Origin: CAVQGZ01 sp963712175
GTDB taxonomy: Bacteria; Actinomycetota; Actinomycetes; Jiangellales; Jiangellaceae
DNA length: 64,000 nucleotides
Direction of reading: 5' to 3'
NCBI GenBank assembly: GCA_963712175.1
Contig: CAVQGZ010000004.1
Span: forward strand, 992,001 to 1,056,000
Part shown: one piece after another, positions 9,179 through 18,657 of the stretch
Layout of the letters: every line of letters starts with the position of its first letter
Position numbering within the stretch: position 1 is the first letter of the stretch
The notes under the pieces: model-generated
Databases searched by the model: none
Seen by the model: the letters and a program-made list of their open reading frames with translations, nothing else
What the model was told of the DNA's origin: nothing
Translations under genes and position numbers: made by a program

Positions 9179-10841
9179 CGTTCGACGGTAGTTGATTCGC
9201 CCAGTCGCGGTAGCCCTCGAGGGCAGTTGGCAGGGTCGGGAAGACCCGCTCGGTCCCGACCTTCTGCATGAACCCCGCGCGGACGAGCTGGACTGCCAAG
9301 TCCTGCTTCACCCGGGCCAGCGCCAGCAGGATCCCGCGCTCCTCCATCTGGTGGCGCAGCTCGTCCAACGCCGCTACCGCTGTGCTGTCGATCTCGACGT
9401 TGGACTCGACGTTGAGCAGTAGCCAGCGAACTGGCCCGTCCTGTCGCTCCACCTTGTCCACCGCCGCGACTGCCCGGCGCCGGAAGTCGGCGGCGTTGGC
9501 GAAGAAGAGGGGCGAGTCGTACCGGTAGACCACAAGGCCCGGCACGGTCTCGGCCTCGGGGTAGTCGTCCACGTCGTGCATTCCGGCCAGGCCGGGAACC
9601 AGGCCCTCGATGGCATCGTGCGGGCGCGCGACCCGGTAGAGCAGCTCGACGACCGACAGGCCCACCGCGACCAGGACGCCGGTCAGGATGTCCAGCGCCA
9701 GCACCGCCACCGTCGTGGCGAGCGCCAGCGCGAGCTCGGCGGTGCGAAACCTCCAGAGCTGGCCGAACGCGGGCAGGTCGATCAGCCTGAGCGCGGCGTA
9801 GACCACCAGGGCACCCAACGCCGCCAGGGGGAAGTACTCCAGGACTGGCCTGAAGAGCAGGAGCGTGAGCAGGATCGCCCCCAGCATCACCACCGAGTAC
9901 AGCTGGGTACGGCTCCCGGCAGCGCTGCCCAGGGCCGTCCGCGACCCGCTGCTGCTCACGGGCATGCCCTGCGTGAGCCCCGCGCCCAGGTTGGAGGCCC
10001 CGAGGGCGAGCAGCTCGGTGTTCGCATCGATGTCCTCACGGCGTCGGTTGGCGAACGACCGAGCCGTGAGCACGTTGTCGGTGTAGCCGACAATCATCAG
10101 TCCCAGCGCGGGGAGCGCGAGCAGCCCGATGTCGGCGGCAGCCACGTCGGGGAGCACGAACGAGGGCAGGCCGAAGGGGACTTGTCCGACGACCTCGACC
10201 CGGTCCGTCCACCCCAGAGCTGCCACGACTCCTGAGGCGGCCAGCACCACGATCAGCGGACCAGGAGCCCGTGGAACGTACCTCTGGATCAGCAGCAGCA
10301 GCGTCAGCACCGTGATCGACAAGACCGTCGTCACCGGGTCGATCTCGGCGAGGCTTGAGGCGAACGAGGCCACCCGCTCGCTGACCGAGCTGCCACCCAC
10401 GTCGACGCCGGTGATGGTGCCGAGCTGCCCGACAATCATCGTCAGAGCAACTCCGGTGAGGTAGCCGACCAGGACCGGTCGGGACAACAGGTCGGCGACG
10501 AAGCCGAGCCGCAGGCCCCATGCCACGACGCAGTACCCGGCCACCAGCAGCGCCAGCAAGCCGGCGAGCGCGGCGTAGCGGGCGGGGTCCCCAGCAGCCA
10601 GCGGGCCGATTGCTGCCGCCGTGAGCAGAGCGGTCGTCGACTCCGGCCCGACCGACAGCTGCCGAGAAGATCCCAGCAGGGCGTAGAGCACGAGGGGGAC
10701 GAGGATCGCGTAGAGCCCCACGACGGCGGGCAACCCCGCGAGCTCGGCGTAGGCCATCACCTGGGGGACGGCGTACGCGGCGACCGTGATGCCAGCGACC
10801 ACGTCCCCTCGTAGCCACGATCGCTGGTACTCGCGCCTCAT
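9162..10841 (-). CDS. SulP family anion transporter with STAS domain
   Basis: A 559-residue integral membrane protein of the SulP (SLC26-like) family that moves sulfate, bicarbonate or other anions. It has about ten to twelve hydrophobic segments from YAVPQVMAYAELAGLPAVVGLYA to the STAS domain of the last about 120 residues, where VYRYDSPLFFANAADFRRR is a typical opening. The ATG overlaps the stop of the preceding SulP gene (10838-10841). The two paralogues share the N-terminal layout QREWLRGD/QRSWLRGD, so they likely arose by tandem duplication. Confidence 0.9.
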   Translation of the reverse strand: MRREYQRSWLRGDVVAGITVAAYAVPQVMAYAELAGLPAVVGLYAILVPLVLYALLGSSRQLSVGPESTTALLTAAAIGPLAAGDPARYAALAGLLALLVAGYCVVAWGLRLGFVADLLSRPVLVGYLTGVALTMIVGQLGTITGVDVGGSSVSERVASFASSLAEIDPVTTVLSITVLTLLLLIQRYVPRAPGPLIVVLAASGVVAALGWTDRVEVVGQVPFGLPSFVLPDVAAADIGLLALPALGLMIVGYTDNVLTARSFANRRREDIDANTELLALGASNLGAGLTQGMPVSSSGSRTALGSAAGSRTQLYSVVMLGAILLTLLLFRPVLEYFPLAALGALVVYAALRLIDLPAFGQLWRFRTAELALALATTVAVLALDILTGVLVAVGLSVVELLYRVARPHDAIEGLVPGLAGMHDVDDYPEAETVPGLVVYRYDSPLFFANAADFRRRAVAAVDKVERQDGPVRWLLLNVESNVEIDSTAVAALDELRHQMEERGILLALARVKQDLAVQLVRAGFMQKVGTERVFPTLPTALEGYRDWANQLPSNDAPAE

Positions 10842-12607
10842 GGCTGCAGATGGCTCCAGCGGTGGCCGAACTCGTCCTCCCCGGACTTGGGCACGTTGAT
10901 GGCGTCGGGGTCATACCCCTCGGCCGGCCTCAGCGGAGCGTCGATGCTGTGCTCCTGGCGGGCCCGTTTCACGCCCTGGGAGATGCTGTGCCAGACGTGG
11001 TCCTCACCGATCAGCGGCATCACGCTCGACCTGCGCAGCAGCACGCGGACCGGGTAGCGCACTCGGACGAGGTACAGGTCGATCCCCTTCTCCCGCAGCG
11101 TCGAGACGAGGGCTGCGATCATGTCTGCGCTGGTGGTGTCCAGGACGTTGGTGCCCTCGAGGTCGAGCACCACCACGCTGACGTCCTCCTCCTCCTCGTC
11201 GACCCGGGCCAGGACCTCGTCCTGGCACGTCATGGCATTCACCCAGAAGACGGGCGAGTCAAGGCGAAGGACGAGGATGCCAGGAATCCTGAGCCGCTCG
11301 GGGTGGTCCCGCAGGCTCCCCCAGGCCGCCTTCTCTCCCCCGATGCGGCCGAGGGGCTCCACGGTCACGCGGCTGGACCGGTAGACCAGACCGAGCACGG
11401 ACATCAGGATGGCCGCCCCGAGCCCGGGCAGCGGGCCGAGAGCCAGGACCCCGACGGCGGCAGCGAGCGCTGCCACCAGGTCGAGCCGACGGACGGACGC
11501 GTATCGGCGCAATGCCTCCACGTCGAGCAGGCCCCAGACGGCGTGCACGACGATCGCGCTGAGCACGGCCAGCGGAAGCGCCGACAGGGTGGGTGCGAAG
11601 AACGCGATGACGACCAGCGCCAGCACCGCGGTCGTCACCCCCGCCATCTGGGTCCGACCCTTGGCCGTCGCGACCGCTGCCGTCTTGGACAGGCTTCCGG
11701 CCACTCCCAGCCCGCCGAACAGCCCGGAGCTCAGGTTCGCTACTCCGCTTGCCACCAGGTCCTGGTCGGCGTCGATGCGGTACCCACCCCGGGCTGCGAA
11801 CAGCCTGGCCGCGCTGAGCCCCTCGGCCAGCCCGACCAACGCGAGGGCAGCGCCGGCGCCCACCAACCAGATGACGTCGGAGACCGCGACGTCGGGCAGC
11901 CCCGGTGTCGGCAGCCCGGCAGGCACCTCGCCGACGACGGCGACCCCTGCGTCGGACCAGTCGAGAGCATCCGAGGCAAGGATGGACACCACGACCAGCA
12001 CGAGGGCCCATGGGACGCGCGGCAGCATGGCCCCGAGACCGAACAGGACGAGGATGGAGACCCCGGCGATGGCGGCCGTCAACAGGTCCCACTCCGTGAT
12101 GAATGAGTTCAGCAGCGACAGGATTCGCCCGACCACGTCACTGGCCTCGACGGTGACACCCAGCATCTTGGGCAGCTCACCCAGGATGACCAGCACCGTC
12201 AGGCCGAAGACGAAACCCGTCACGATCGGCTTGGACAGGAACTCAGCGACCCACCCGACCCGAAGCAGTCCGGCGATCACCAGGACGACCCCGCTGCCGA
12301 GAGCCAGAGCCACCGTGTAGGCCACGGCCTCCTCCTCGGACGCTGGGGCCCGGCTCGCCACCAAGGACCCGCTCAGCACCGATACCGTCGACACCGGCCC
12401 GACCACCAGCTGGCGCGACGTCCCGAACAGCGCGTACGCCAGCAGGGCGGTCGGCACGGCGTACAGCCCGACCTGCACCGGGACGCCCGCGATCGCCGCG
12501 TAGCCCAGCGACTGCGGCACTGCCAGCGCAGCGACGATCGCGCCGGCTATGAGGTCGCCGCGGAGCCACTCACGCTGGTAACCGCGAGCCCAGCTGAGCA
12601 CGTTCAT
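10838..12607 (-). CDS. SulP family anion transporter with STAS domain
   Basis: A 589-residue SulP transporter and first gene of a leftward three-gene operon. The N-terminal YQREWLRGDLIAGAIVAALAVPQSLGYA motif leads the membrane domain. A STAS domain begins near LRIPGILVLRLDSPVFWVNA and includes VVVLDLEGTNVLDTTSADM, with Thr/Ser near the site often phosphorylated in STAS regulators. The protein extends past the STAS domain by about 50 residues. The transported ion is unknown; sulfate and bicarbonate are the common choices. A 160-base region upstream separates it from the divergent SDR gene. Confidence 0.9.
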   Translation of the reverse strand: MNVLSWARGYQREWLRGDLIAGAIVAALAVPQSLGYAAIAGVPVQVGLYAVPTALLAYALFGTSRQLVVGPVSTVSVLSGSLVASRAPASEEEAVAYTVALALGSGVVLVIAGLLRVGWVAEFLSKPIVTGFVFGLTVLVILGELPKMLGVTVEASDVVGRILSLLNSFITEWDLLTAAIAGVSILVLFGLGAMLPRVPWALVLVVVSILASDALDWSDAGVAVVGEVPAGLPTPGLPDVAVSDVIWLVGAGAALALVGLAEGLSAARLFAARGGYRIDADQDLVASGVANLSSGLFGGLGVAGSLSKTAAVATAKGRTQMAGVTTAVLALVVIAFFAPTLSALPLAVLSAIVVHAVWGLLDVEALRRYASVRRLDLVAALAAAVGVLALGPLPGLGAAILMSVLGLVYRSSRVTVEPLGRIGGEKAAWGSLRDHPERLRIPGILVLRLDSPVFWVNAMTCQDEVLARVDEEEEDVSVVVLDLEGTNVLDTTSADMIAALVSTLREKGIDLYLVRVRYPVRVLLRRSSVMPLIGEDHVWHSISQGVKRARQEHSIDAPLRPAEGYDPDAINVPKSGEDEFGHRWSHLQP

Positions 12608-12669
12608 GCCGAGTTCACCGCCCGTTCAGGTTCTGTGAGCCTACCCGGGGAGGAGGGGACTCACGCAGC

Positions 12670-12683
12670 AACTCCGGGGAGTT
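12670..12683. promoter_or_regulatory. Short inverted repeat in a divergent intergenic region
   Basis: The arms AACTCC and GGAGTT are separated by GG, and flanking bases nearly extend the symmetry (GC on both sides with one extra T). It sits between the SulP operon and the SDR gene, so it could be an operator. A chance palindrome in GC-rich DNA is equally possible. Confidence 0.25.
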
Positions 12684-12767
12684 TGCCTCCCGAAGAGAGG
12701 CGTCGTGTGGCTGCCCGACCATGAGGGCAGCGTCGGAAGGCATCACCCCCTGGCCTAGCGTGAGGAC

Positions 12768-13514
12768 ATGGGAAAGCTTGACGGCCAGGTCGCCCTGATC
12801 AGCGGCGGAGCTCGTGGGATGGGTGCCGCCGAGGCACGGCTGTTCGTCGCGGAGGGTGCCCGCGTGGTCATCGGTGACGTCCTCGACGACGAGAACGAGT
12901 CGACTGCGCGCGATCTCGGCAAGGCGTGCCGAGCCGTCCGTCTCGACGTCGTGAGCGAGGACGACTGGCGTCGGGCAGTGGACGCGGCTGAGGAAGCCTT
13001 CGGTCCGGTCACGATCCTGGTCAACAATGCCGGTATCGCCGAAACCGCGCCCATCGAGCAGACCACCGCTGAGACGTTCCGGCATGTCGTCGACGTCAAC
13101 CTGACCGGCACGTTCCTCGGGATCAAGGCCGCGATCCCGTCGCTGCGCCGAGCCGGTGGAGGCAGCATCATCAACATCTCCTCGACCGCTGGGCTGGCCG
13201 GCTACGCGTTCCTGTCCTCCTACGTCTCCAGCAAATGGGGAGTGCGCGGCCTCACCAAGGTTGCGGCGCTGGAGCTGGCGCGCGAGAACATCAGGGTCAA
13301 CTCGGTGCACCCCGCGCCGATCGACACGCCGATGACGGCCCAGTGGGACGAGGAGAGGGTGACCGGCAACCAACCCATCGCCCGCTTCGGCACCCCTGAC
13401 GAGGTCGCGCGCATGGTGTTGTTCATCGCGGCCGAGGCGACCTACTCCACGGGTAGCGAGTTCGTGGTCGACGGCGGGCTCGTCACCGGGATGCTGCCAC
13501 GCAACCGCGGCTAG
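12768..13514 (+). CDS. Short-chain dehydrogenase/reductase (SDR family)
   Basis: A 248-residue classical SDR. The cofactor motif GGARGMG is at residues 13-19, NNAG at 86-89, and the catalytic set is Ser139, Tyr152 and Lys156 (SSYVSSK). Asp37 after the second strand (VIGDV) favours NAD(H). The closest recognisable types are glucose-1-dehydrogenase-like and 3-alpha/20-beta-hydroxysteroid dehydrogenases, but the substrate is not readable. The ATG at 12768 follows a GAGGA-type ribosome site. Its stop overlaps the convergent FGGY kinase end by four bases. Confidence 0.88.
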   Translation: MGKLDGQVALISGGARGMGAAEARLFVAEGARVVIGDVLDDENESTARDLGKACRAVRLDVVSEDDWRRAVDAAEEAFGPVTILVNNAGIAETAPIEQTTAETFRHVVDVNLTGTFLGIKAAIPSLRRAGGGSIINISSTAGLAGYAFLSSYVSSKWGVRGLTKVAALELARENIRVNSVHPAPIDTPMTAQWDEERVTGNQPIARFGTPDEVARMVLFIAAEATYSTGSEFVVDGGLVTGMLPRNRG

Positions 13515-15067
13515 CCGTTGAGCGCGTGGTGATGGCGCCGCATGCTTCTGAACATGCCCGTGAACTGCTCGAACAGCGGGTCGTAGACCTCGGAGCTTCC
13601 CGGATCCGGGATGAAGCGGTCGCTGAGGGGTACGAGGTTGGCAGCCTGCTCCAGTGTGATGTCGCGCACACCGACGAGCGCCAGCAGGGCAGCACCTCGC
13701 ACCTGGGCGTTCATGGGGTCGGCCACTCGATCAAGGGGCCGACCCAGGACGTCGGCGAGCACCTGACACCACAGGTCGGACCGGGCCCCGCCACCCAGCA
13801 CCCGCATCGACGGGACGGGTCTTCTGATGAAGCCCTCGACCGCTTGGCTGAGCCAGCGGGCGTTCATGGCGACGCCCTCGAGAAGGGCACGAGACATGTC
13901 CGCGGCAGTGGTGCGCGCCGAGAGGTTCATGAACCCAGCACGAGCGAGCCGGTCGTCGACGGGTGCTCGCTCGCCGCGCAGCCAGGGCAGGAAGACGGCG
14001 CCTCCCGAGCCAGGGGAAGCAGAGGCCGCGAGAGCAAGGATGTCCTCGTACGACGGCGTGCCACCGCCCCCGATGCCGGCGATCTCACCCAGGCGAAGAC
14101 GCCACCACTCCAGGCAGTACCCCGCCGATGCCTGGTCGTTCCAGACCAGGTACGAACCGACGTCGAACCCCGGAATGGAGGTGAGGAGAGTGCGGAGGTC
14201 GACCCTCTTGAACGGGACGCGGCAGGTCTGCCAGGACGTGGTGCTGACGGTGAGATGAACCTGGTAGTCCCGAGTCGAACCTGACCCCACGACTGCTGCG
14301 TGCACGTCCGGGAAGCCACACACGACGGGGGCCCCCGCTCTCACCCCGAGCTCGGCAGCGACGGAGGACGGGATCGCCCCGAGCACCGAACCGGTCGGGA
14401 GGAGATCCGGGAGGAGGTCGGGATCGTGCCCGTACCGGTGGACCAGCCAAGGAACATGACGGGGCGCCCTCCCGGGCCTGCTGTCCACGAGCGCGTCCGT
14501 GAAGGACGAGGCGACGGTTGCGGCCGCTCGCCCGGTGAATCGAAGGCCCAGGTAGTCCACGGGCTCCAGCAGGACCCGGGTTCGGCTCAAGACCTCCGGC
14601 TGGTGGCTTCGCAACCACAGCTCGTGCCCGAGCCGCGTCTCCCCCGTGACGCTCGGGAGGAACCCCGTGTACCGGATCCCCGCAAGCGCGACATCAGGAG
14701 CCCACCCGAACGCGGGCCCGCCCACAGCCTTCTTCGCGTGCCCAGCACCACGATGGTCCGACCACATCAGACAGCGACCGACCGGTTCCCCGTCGTGGCC
14801 GACGGGTACCAGTGAGCCGTACTGGCCGGTCAAGCCGACAGCGTGAAGGTCTTCCCCGCGCACGACGGAGCTGTCGATGAAGCCGCGCACCGCCGTCCTG
14901 ATGCCCTCCCACCACAGGGCTGCGTCCTGCTCACTTCCACCGTCGTCGGTGTGGATCGTGGGCACCGGCGTGAAGTGGGTGGCGTAGAGCCGCCCGTCGA
15001 GGTCGACGGCCCCCACCTTGGGTCCCCCTGACCCGAGGTCGACGGCAAGCACCCAGGGGCGCCCCAT
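13511..15067 (-). CDS. FGGY-family carbohydrate kinase (xylulokinase-like)
   Basis: A 518-residue kinase of the FGGY family that phosphorylates a sugar or polyol with ATP. The N-terminal AVDLGSGGPKVGAVD phosphate loop, VGLTGQYGSLVPV, and the C-terminal MRVLGGGARSDLWCQVLADVLGRPL adenosine motif are clear. The order of motifs resembles xylulokinase. It starts four bases after the stop of the sphingosine-phosphate-lyase-like gene, so the two are almost surely co-transcribed. The true substrate may be tied to that lyase rather than to xylulose. Confidence 0.85.
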   Translation of the reverse strand: MGRPWVLAVDLGSGGPKVGAVDLDGRLYATHFTPVPTIHTDDGGSEQDAALWWEGIRTAVRGFIDSSVVRGEDLHAVGLTGQYGSLVPVGHDGEPVGRCLMWSDHRGAGHAKKAVGGPAFGWAPDVALAGIRYTGFLPSVTGETRLGHELWLRSHQPEVLSRTRVLLEPVDYLGLRFTGRAAATVASSFTDALVDSRPGRAPRHVPWLVHRYGHDPDLLPDLLPTGSVLGAIPSSVAAELGVRAGAPVVCGFPDVHAAVVGSGSTRDYQVHLTVSTTSWQTCRVPFKRVDLRTLLTSIPGFDVGSYLVWNDQASAGYCLEWWRLRLGEIAGIGGGGTPSYEDILALAASASPGSGGAVFLPWLRGERAPVDDRLARAGFMNLSARTTAADMSRALLEGVAMNARWLSQAVEGFIRRPVPSMRVLGGGARSDLWCQVLADVLGRPLDRVADPMNAQVRGAALLALVGVRDITLEQAANLVPLSDRFIPDPGSSEVYDPLFEQFTGMFRSMRRHHHALNG

Positions 15068-15071
15068 CCGC

Positions 15072-16514
15072 TCAGACGCCCTTGGGTGGCAGCGCGTACA
15101 TCAGGTCCAGCCCGGCCGTGAGCAACCCGTCGAGGGTCGCTGTGCCCTCAGGCGTCCCGCCGAACCCGTACAGGGCACCGCTCCTGGGCGTGTCACTCGT
15201 GGGGTTCTTCGCGTACTCGACCGCAGCCTTGAGGTCGCGGTCGAACGCCTCCGCCACACCCTCCTGGGTGTTCGGCCGAGTCACGCAGAAGTGCAGTGCG
15301 GGCGGGAGGTGCAAGGCGTTCATGCGCCATCCCTGTTCGATGAGCGCGTCGTTGACGTGGAAGATCGCCATGGCGTCGAGCAGGTCGGGGTTCGTCCTGA
15401 ACGCGACAAGGAACGTCGGGTCGCCCATCACCTGTAGTTCTGGGATCGACTCGACCGAGGCCCGGATGCGCCCAGCCGTCGCGAAGATCCCCTCGGCGGC
15501 CTCGAGGTAGCCCTCCTGCCCGATGGAGACCATGGCTGCCCAGGTGGCGGCGATGAGCCCACCGGAACGGCTACCGGAGATCCCCGGTGACAGGTAGAGG
15601 CCACCGGGCCAGTCCGGTGCCGTGAAGTACTGGTGCTTGCGCAGGTTCTTGTCCCGGTACATCAGCACCGACGTGCCCTTGAGCGCGTAGCCGAACTTGT
15701 GTGTGTCGGCAGAGATCGACGTCACGCCGGGAACACGGAAGTCGAATGGCGGGATCGGGTGGCCCAGCTTCTCGCCCCACGGCAGCAGGAACCCGCCGAG
15801 GCACCCGTCGACGTGCAGCCCGATGCCGTGCTTCAGTGCCAGGGTGCTCAGCTCGTCGATGGGGTCGATGAGCCCATAGGGGTAGGAGCCGGCCGAAGCG
15901 ACGAGCAGGATCGTCCGGTCCGTGATGTGCTCGCCCACCCAGTCGAGATCGACCAGGTAGTCGGGCCCGACCGGGGCATGCAGCACCTCGACGCCGAAGT
16001 AGTGACCGCCCTTGTCCAGTGCGACGTGTGCGGTGCGGGGCATGATCATCTGGGGCTCGGTGATGCCGCGCTCCTCCCGGGCCCACTCCCGGTAGGCGTA
16101 GACGGCGCTGATCAGGCTCTCGCTGCCACCGGAGGTCAGGACCCCGCACGCCTCCTGACCCGGATGGTGCTCGCCGACAGCACCGCCGTTCAGCATGTCC
16201 AGAGCCATGGCCACGATCTCGCCCTCGAGCTTGTTGGCGCTCGGGTACATGTCGCGCTGCAGCACGTTGGAGTGGGCGAACACCTCGAACGCCTCGGACA
16301 GGAAGTGGTAGTGCTCGTGGTCGCCGGAGTAGATGGAGCCCGAACAACGACCGGCGTCGCCGAGGCGGTCCTCCTCCGCCGCCATCGTTCGCAGCTCGTC
16401 AAGTATCTCCGCCCGCGGGCGACCCGACCGTGGAACGCGCTCGTGCACCTCGAACCGGGACCGGTACGGGTAGAACTCGTCGATGATGCTCGCGAAGGGG
16501 TCGACCTCGGCCAT
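15072..16514 (-). CDS. PLP-dependent lyase/decarboxylase, sphingosine-1-phosphate lyase-like
   Basis: A 480-residue fold-type I PLP enzyme of the group II decarboxylase superfamily. Its motifs follow sphingosine-1-phosphate lyase: SGSIYSGDHEHYHFLSEAF, LTSGGSESLISAVYAYREWA, LHVDGCLGGFLLPW, and RVPGVTSISADTHKFGYALKG with the PLP lysine in DTHKFGY, then DWPGGLYLSPGISGSRSGG. Glutamate decarboxylases lack this exact pattern. Bacterial members cleave phosphorylated amino alcohols or decarboxylate amino acids, and the substrate here is unknown. It heads an operon with an FGGY kinase, which could supply a phosphorylated substrate. Confidence 0.82.
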   Translation of the reverse strand: MAEVDPFASIIDEFYPYRSRFEVHERVPRSGRPRAEILDELRTMAAEEDRLGDAGRCSGSIYSGDHEHYHFLSEAFEVFAHSNVLQRDMYPSANKLEGEIVAMALDMLNGGAVGEHHPGQEACGVLTSGGSESLISAVYAYREWAREERGITEPQMIMPRTAHVALDKGGHYFGVEVLHAPVGPDYLVDLDWVGEHITDRTILLVASAGSYPYGLIDPIDELSTLALKHGIGLHVDGCLGGFLLPWGEKLGHPIPPFDFRVPGVTSISADTHKFGYALKGTSVLMYRDKNLRKHQYFTAPDWPGGLYLSPGISGSRSGGLIAATWAAMVSIGQEGYLEAAEGIFATAGRIRASVESIPELQVMGDPTFLVAFRTNPDLLDAMAIFHVNDALIEQGWRMNALHLPPALHFCVTRPNTQEGVAEAFDRDLKAAVEYAKNPTSDTPRSGALYGFGGTPEGTATLDGLLTAGLDLMYALPPKGV

Positions 16515-16740
16515 GACCTCATCCTGTCAGCCACGCTCGGAACGGGGGGACGTCCTGCTCACCCGGGTCGAGGGTTCGATAGTCGTGCGGGCCCCGAGCC
16601 CGGTGAGCGACCTCCACGACATCGTCGCGGGTCCGGATGAACTCATCACCAGGGCGACGGCTGAGGCTGGGTTCAGCGAGAACGAGGACGTGAGGCGACG
16701 TCACGAGCGGCGCCGCATCTCGATCACCGCAGGTGCCGGC

Positions 16741-18174
16741 TCACCGTGCCAGGGGATCGAACGGATGACCCTCAGGCACCGCCGTGATCTCGGCGAATCC
16801 CTCCGCGAGGCACTCCATCAGCGCGTCGGGGTCTCGAACCGCCACGTCGTCCATGCTCACCCCGATCGAGCAGTGCCGGCGTGCGTACGAGAGCATCGTG
16901 ACGTTGACGGCAGCTCCCAGGGTCGGCACCACCGGGTAGAGGCGCTCCAGCCGCTCGCCACCGAGCCAGACCGGTGCCGGCAGCCCCGGCACGTTGCTGG
17001 CCGTCACGTCGCTGGTCTTCGCGACCTCCGCGATGACACCGACCGGCATGAGCCGCGATGCGTCGGCGGCGAGGTCGGCGAAGGGCAGGACGGGTTCGTC
17101 ACGAGCCGCCAGCAGCGCCGTTCTGGCCTCGGAGAAGCGCGCTGCCACGTCCTTGTCTCCTGCGTCCAGCTCGACCCGAATGATCGACACGGCGTTCGCA
17201 GCGGCCGGCTCACCCGTGCCGCGCGTGCTCACGGGGACGTTGACTCGCAGCCGTCCCACCGGCACTCCATGCAAGGCGTGGTAGCGCCGCAGGCCGCCCA
17301 TCAACGCCACCAGGAAGGCATCGTTGATCGTGCCCCCGTACGCCGTCGCGGCCGACCGCAGACGCTCGAACGGCACATCCAGCGTCCGGCTCGTATAGGT
17401 GCCGCCACGCTCCTTCATCAGCGACGACAGCGGCTGGCGGTGCAGTCGCAGCACCCGCGCCGCCGAGGCCGCCATGCGCACAGCATCACTCGTGGTGCGG
17501 CGGGGGTGAGCCGTGATCGCGCGCGCCGAGGAGGGAAGGTCGCGAACGGCCTGAACCCCCAGCCCACCGGCCGACTTGGCGGCGCTGGCCAGCGCAACGA
17601 GTGTCGCGGTGATCGGATCAGTTCGGCCACCCGGCGGCGCCGGTGGCATCGGCTCCCCGGTCGAGGACGGCTGCGCCGACCAGTCGACCATCCCGGCCAG
17701 CATCATCACAGCACCCTGACCATCGGCTATGGCGTGGTGCACCATCAGCAGGATCGCGGCCCGGCCTCCTTCGAGCCCTTCGACCAGGGTGGCCCGCCAC
17801 AGCGGACGGTCGCGGTCCAGGTCGTACATGCTCTGGCGACGGACGTGCAGCATCAGCTGTTCCCACGACCCTGGGGCAGGCAGCACGTAGCGCGCGGTGT
17901 GGAAGGTGATGTCGAAGTGCGGGTCGACGACCATCCGGGGCTGCCCGATCGACCCGATCGGCTCGACAACCCGCTGCCGCAGCGCCGGGAACCATCGCGT
18001 CACCCTGTCCATGCGATCGCGCAATGCGTCGATGTCCGGTGTGGACTCGAGCAGGAAGACACCCATGATGGCCGAGCGCATCGTCACGCTGGCCTTCGAT
18101 GCCCGCCAGACACCGGCGTTCCAGCCCGCGAGCTTCCGACCCCACTCGGGCAGCTGTTCCGACTCCTGCGGCAT
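16741..18174 (-). CDS. Wax ester synthase/diacylglycerol acyltransferase (WS/DGAT)
   Basis: An acyltransferase of about 477 residues that transfers fatty acyl groups from acyl-CoA to diacylglycerol or alcohols to make storage lipid. The catalytic HHxxxDG motif is HHAIADG at residues 146-152. The C-terminal domain begins near TLDVPFERLR with GGTINDAFLVALMGGLRRY and later VNVPVSTRG. The ATG at 18174 has a good GAGAGGAA ribosome site a few bases upstream, so it is preferred over the GTG at 18195. A 226-base region downstream of its stop (16515-16740) contains no gene I can support. Confidence 0.88.
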   Translation of the reverse strand: MPQESEQLPEWGRKLAGWNAGVWRASKASVTMRSAIMGVFLLESTPDIDALRDRMDRVTRWFPALRQRVVEPIGSIGQPRMVVDPHFDITFHTARYVLPAPGSWEQLMLHVRRQSMYDLDRDRPLWRATLVEGLEGGRAAILLMVHHAIADGQGAVMMLAGMVDWSAQPSSTGEPMPPAPPGGRTDPITATLVALASAAKSAGGLGVQAVRDLPSSARAITAHPRRTTSDAVRMAASAARVLRLHRQPLSSLMKERGGTYTSRTLDVPFERLRSAATAYGGTINDAFLVALMGGLRRYHALHGVPVGRLRVNVPVSTRGTGEPAAANAVSIIRVELDAGDKDVAARFSEARTALLAARDEPVLPFADLAADASRLMPVGVIAEVAKTSDVTASNVPGLPAPVWLGGERLERLYPVVPTLGAAVNVTMLSYARRHCSIGVSMDDVAVRDPDALMECLAEGFAEITAVPEGHPFDPLAR

Positions 18175-18234
18175 GCGTTCCTCTCGACCGGGCACTCGGC
18201 TCGCGGCAGGCTAGCGCTGGTCTAGGGTTCCGCC

Positions 18235-18651
18235 ATGAATCCAGCACGACTCTCCGCGGTTGCTGCCACCGCCCTTCTCGCGACAGCGACGCTCACCGGA
18301 TGCTCGACGAGCGTCGACGACGCATCCACCGACTACTGCGAGAACCTGGACACGTTGCGTGGCGAGCTCACCTCGCTGCGGGCCCTGGTGTCGACCGACG
18401 CGACCGTCGAGGAAGTCGCCGATCAGCGTTCCGCCGTGCTGTCTGCCTACGAGGACACCACCGCTGCCGCCGAGGACCTCGACGCCGCTGTCCGCGACGC
18501 CGCATCCGGCGCCTACTCGTCCTTCGAGGACTCGGTCGGCGGCATATCCACCGACCTCCCCCTCAGCGAGGCCGCCGGGGAGTACACGGGCGCCAGCGAC
18601 GCGTTCCTGGCCGAGCTGGGATCCATCGCCGACGAAGCCGGCTGCTCCTGA
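18235..18651 (+). CDS. Small secreted lipoprotein, unknown function
   Basis: A 138-residue protein with a lipoprotein signal peptide: a short basic start, the hydrophobic run LSAVAATALLATATL and a lipobox LTGC with the lipidated Cys at residue 23. The mature part is acidic and mostly helical by composition, with two further Cys (in DYCENL and near the C-terminus, AGCS) that could form a disulfide. No family is recognised. It converges with the nuclease-like gene, six bases separating the stops. Confidence 0.75.
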   Translation: MNPARLSAVAATALLATATLTGCSTSVDDASTDYCENLDTLRGELTSLRALVSTDATVEEVADQRSAVLSAYEDTTAAAEDLDAAVRDAASGAYSSFEDSVGGISTDLPLSEAAGEYTGASDAFLAELGSIADEAGCS

Positions 18652-18657
18652 CCCTGC

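Noticed and set aside
12768..15067. SDR and FGGY kinase as sulfoquinovose dehydrogenase or kinase that would join the sulfoquinovosidase.
   Set aside because: No sulfonate-specific residues can be seen, known sulfofructose kinases are of another family, and the genes are in a different transcript.
16515..16740. Short minus-strand open frame (61 codons) between the lyase and WS/DGAT genes.
   Set aside because: No ribosome site and no family pattern. I leave this 226-base region without a gene.
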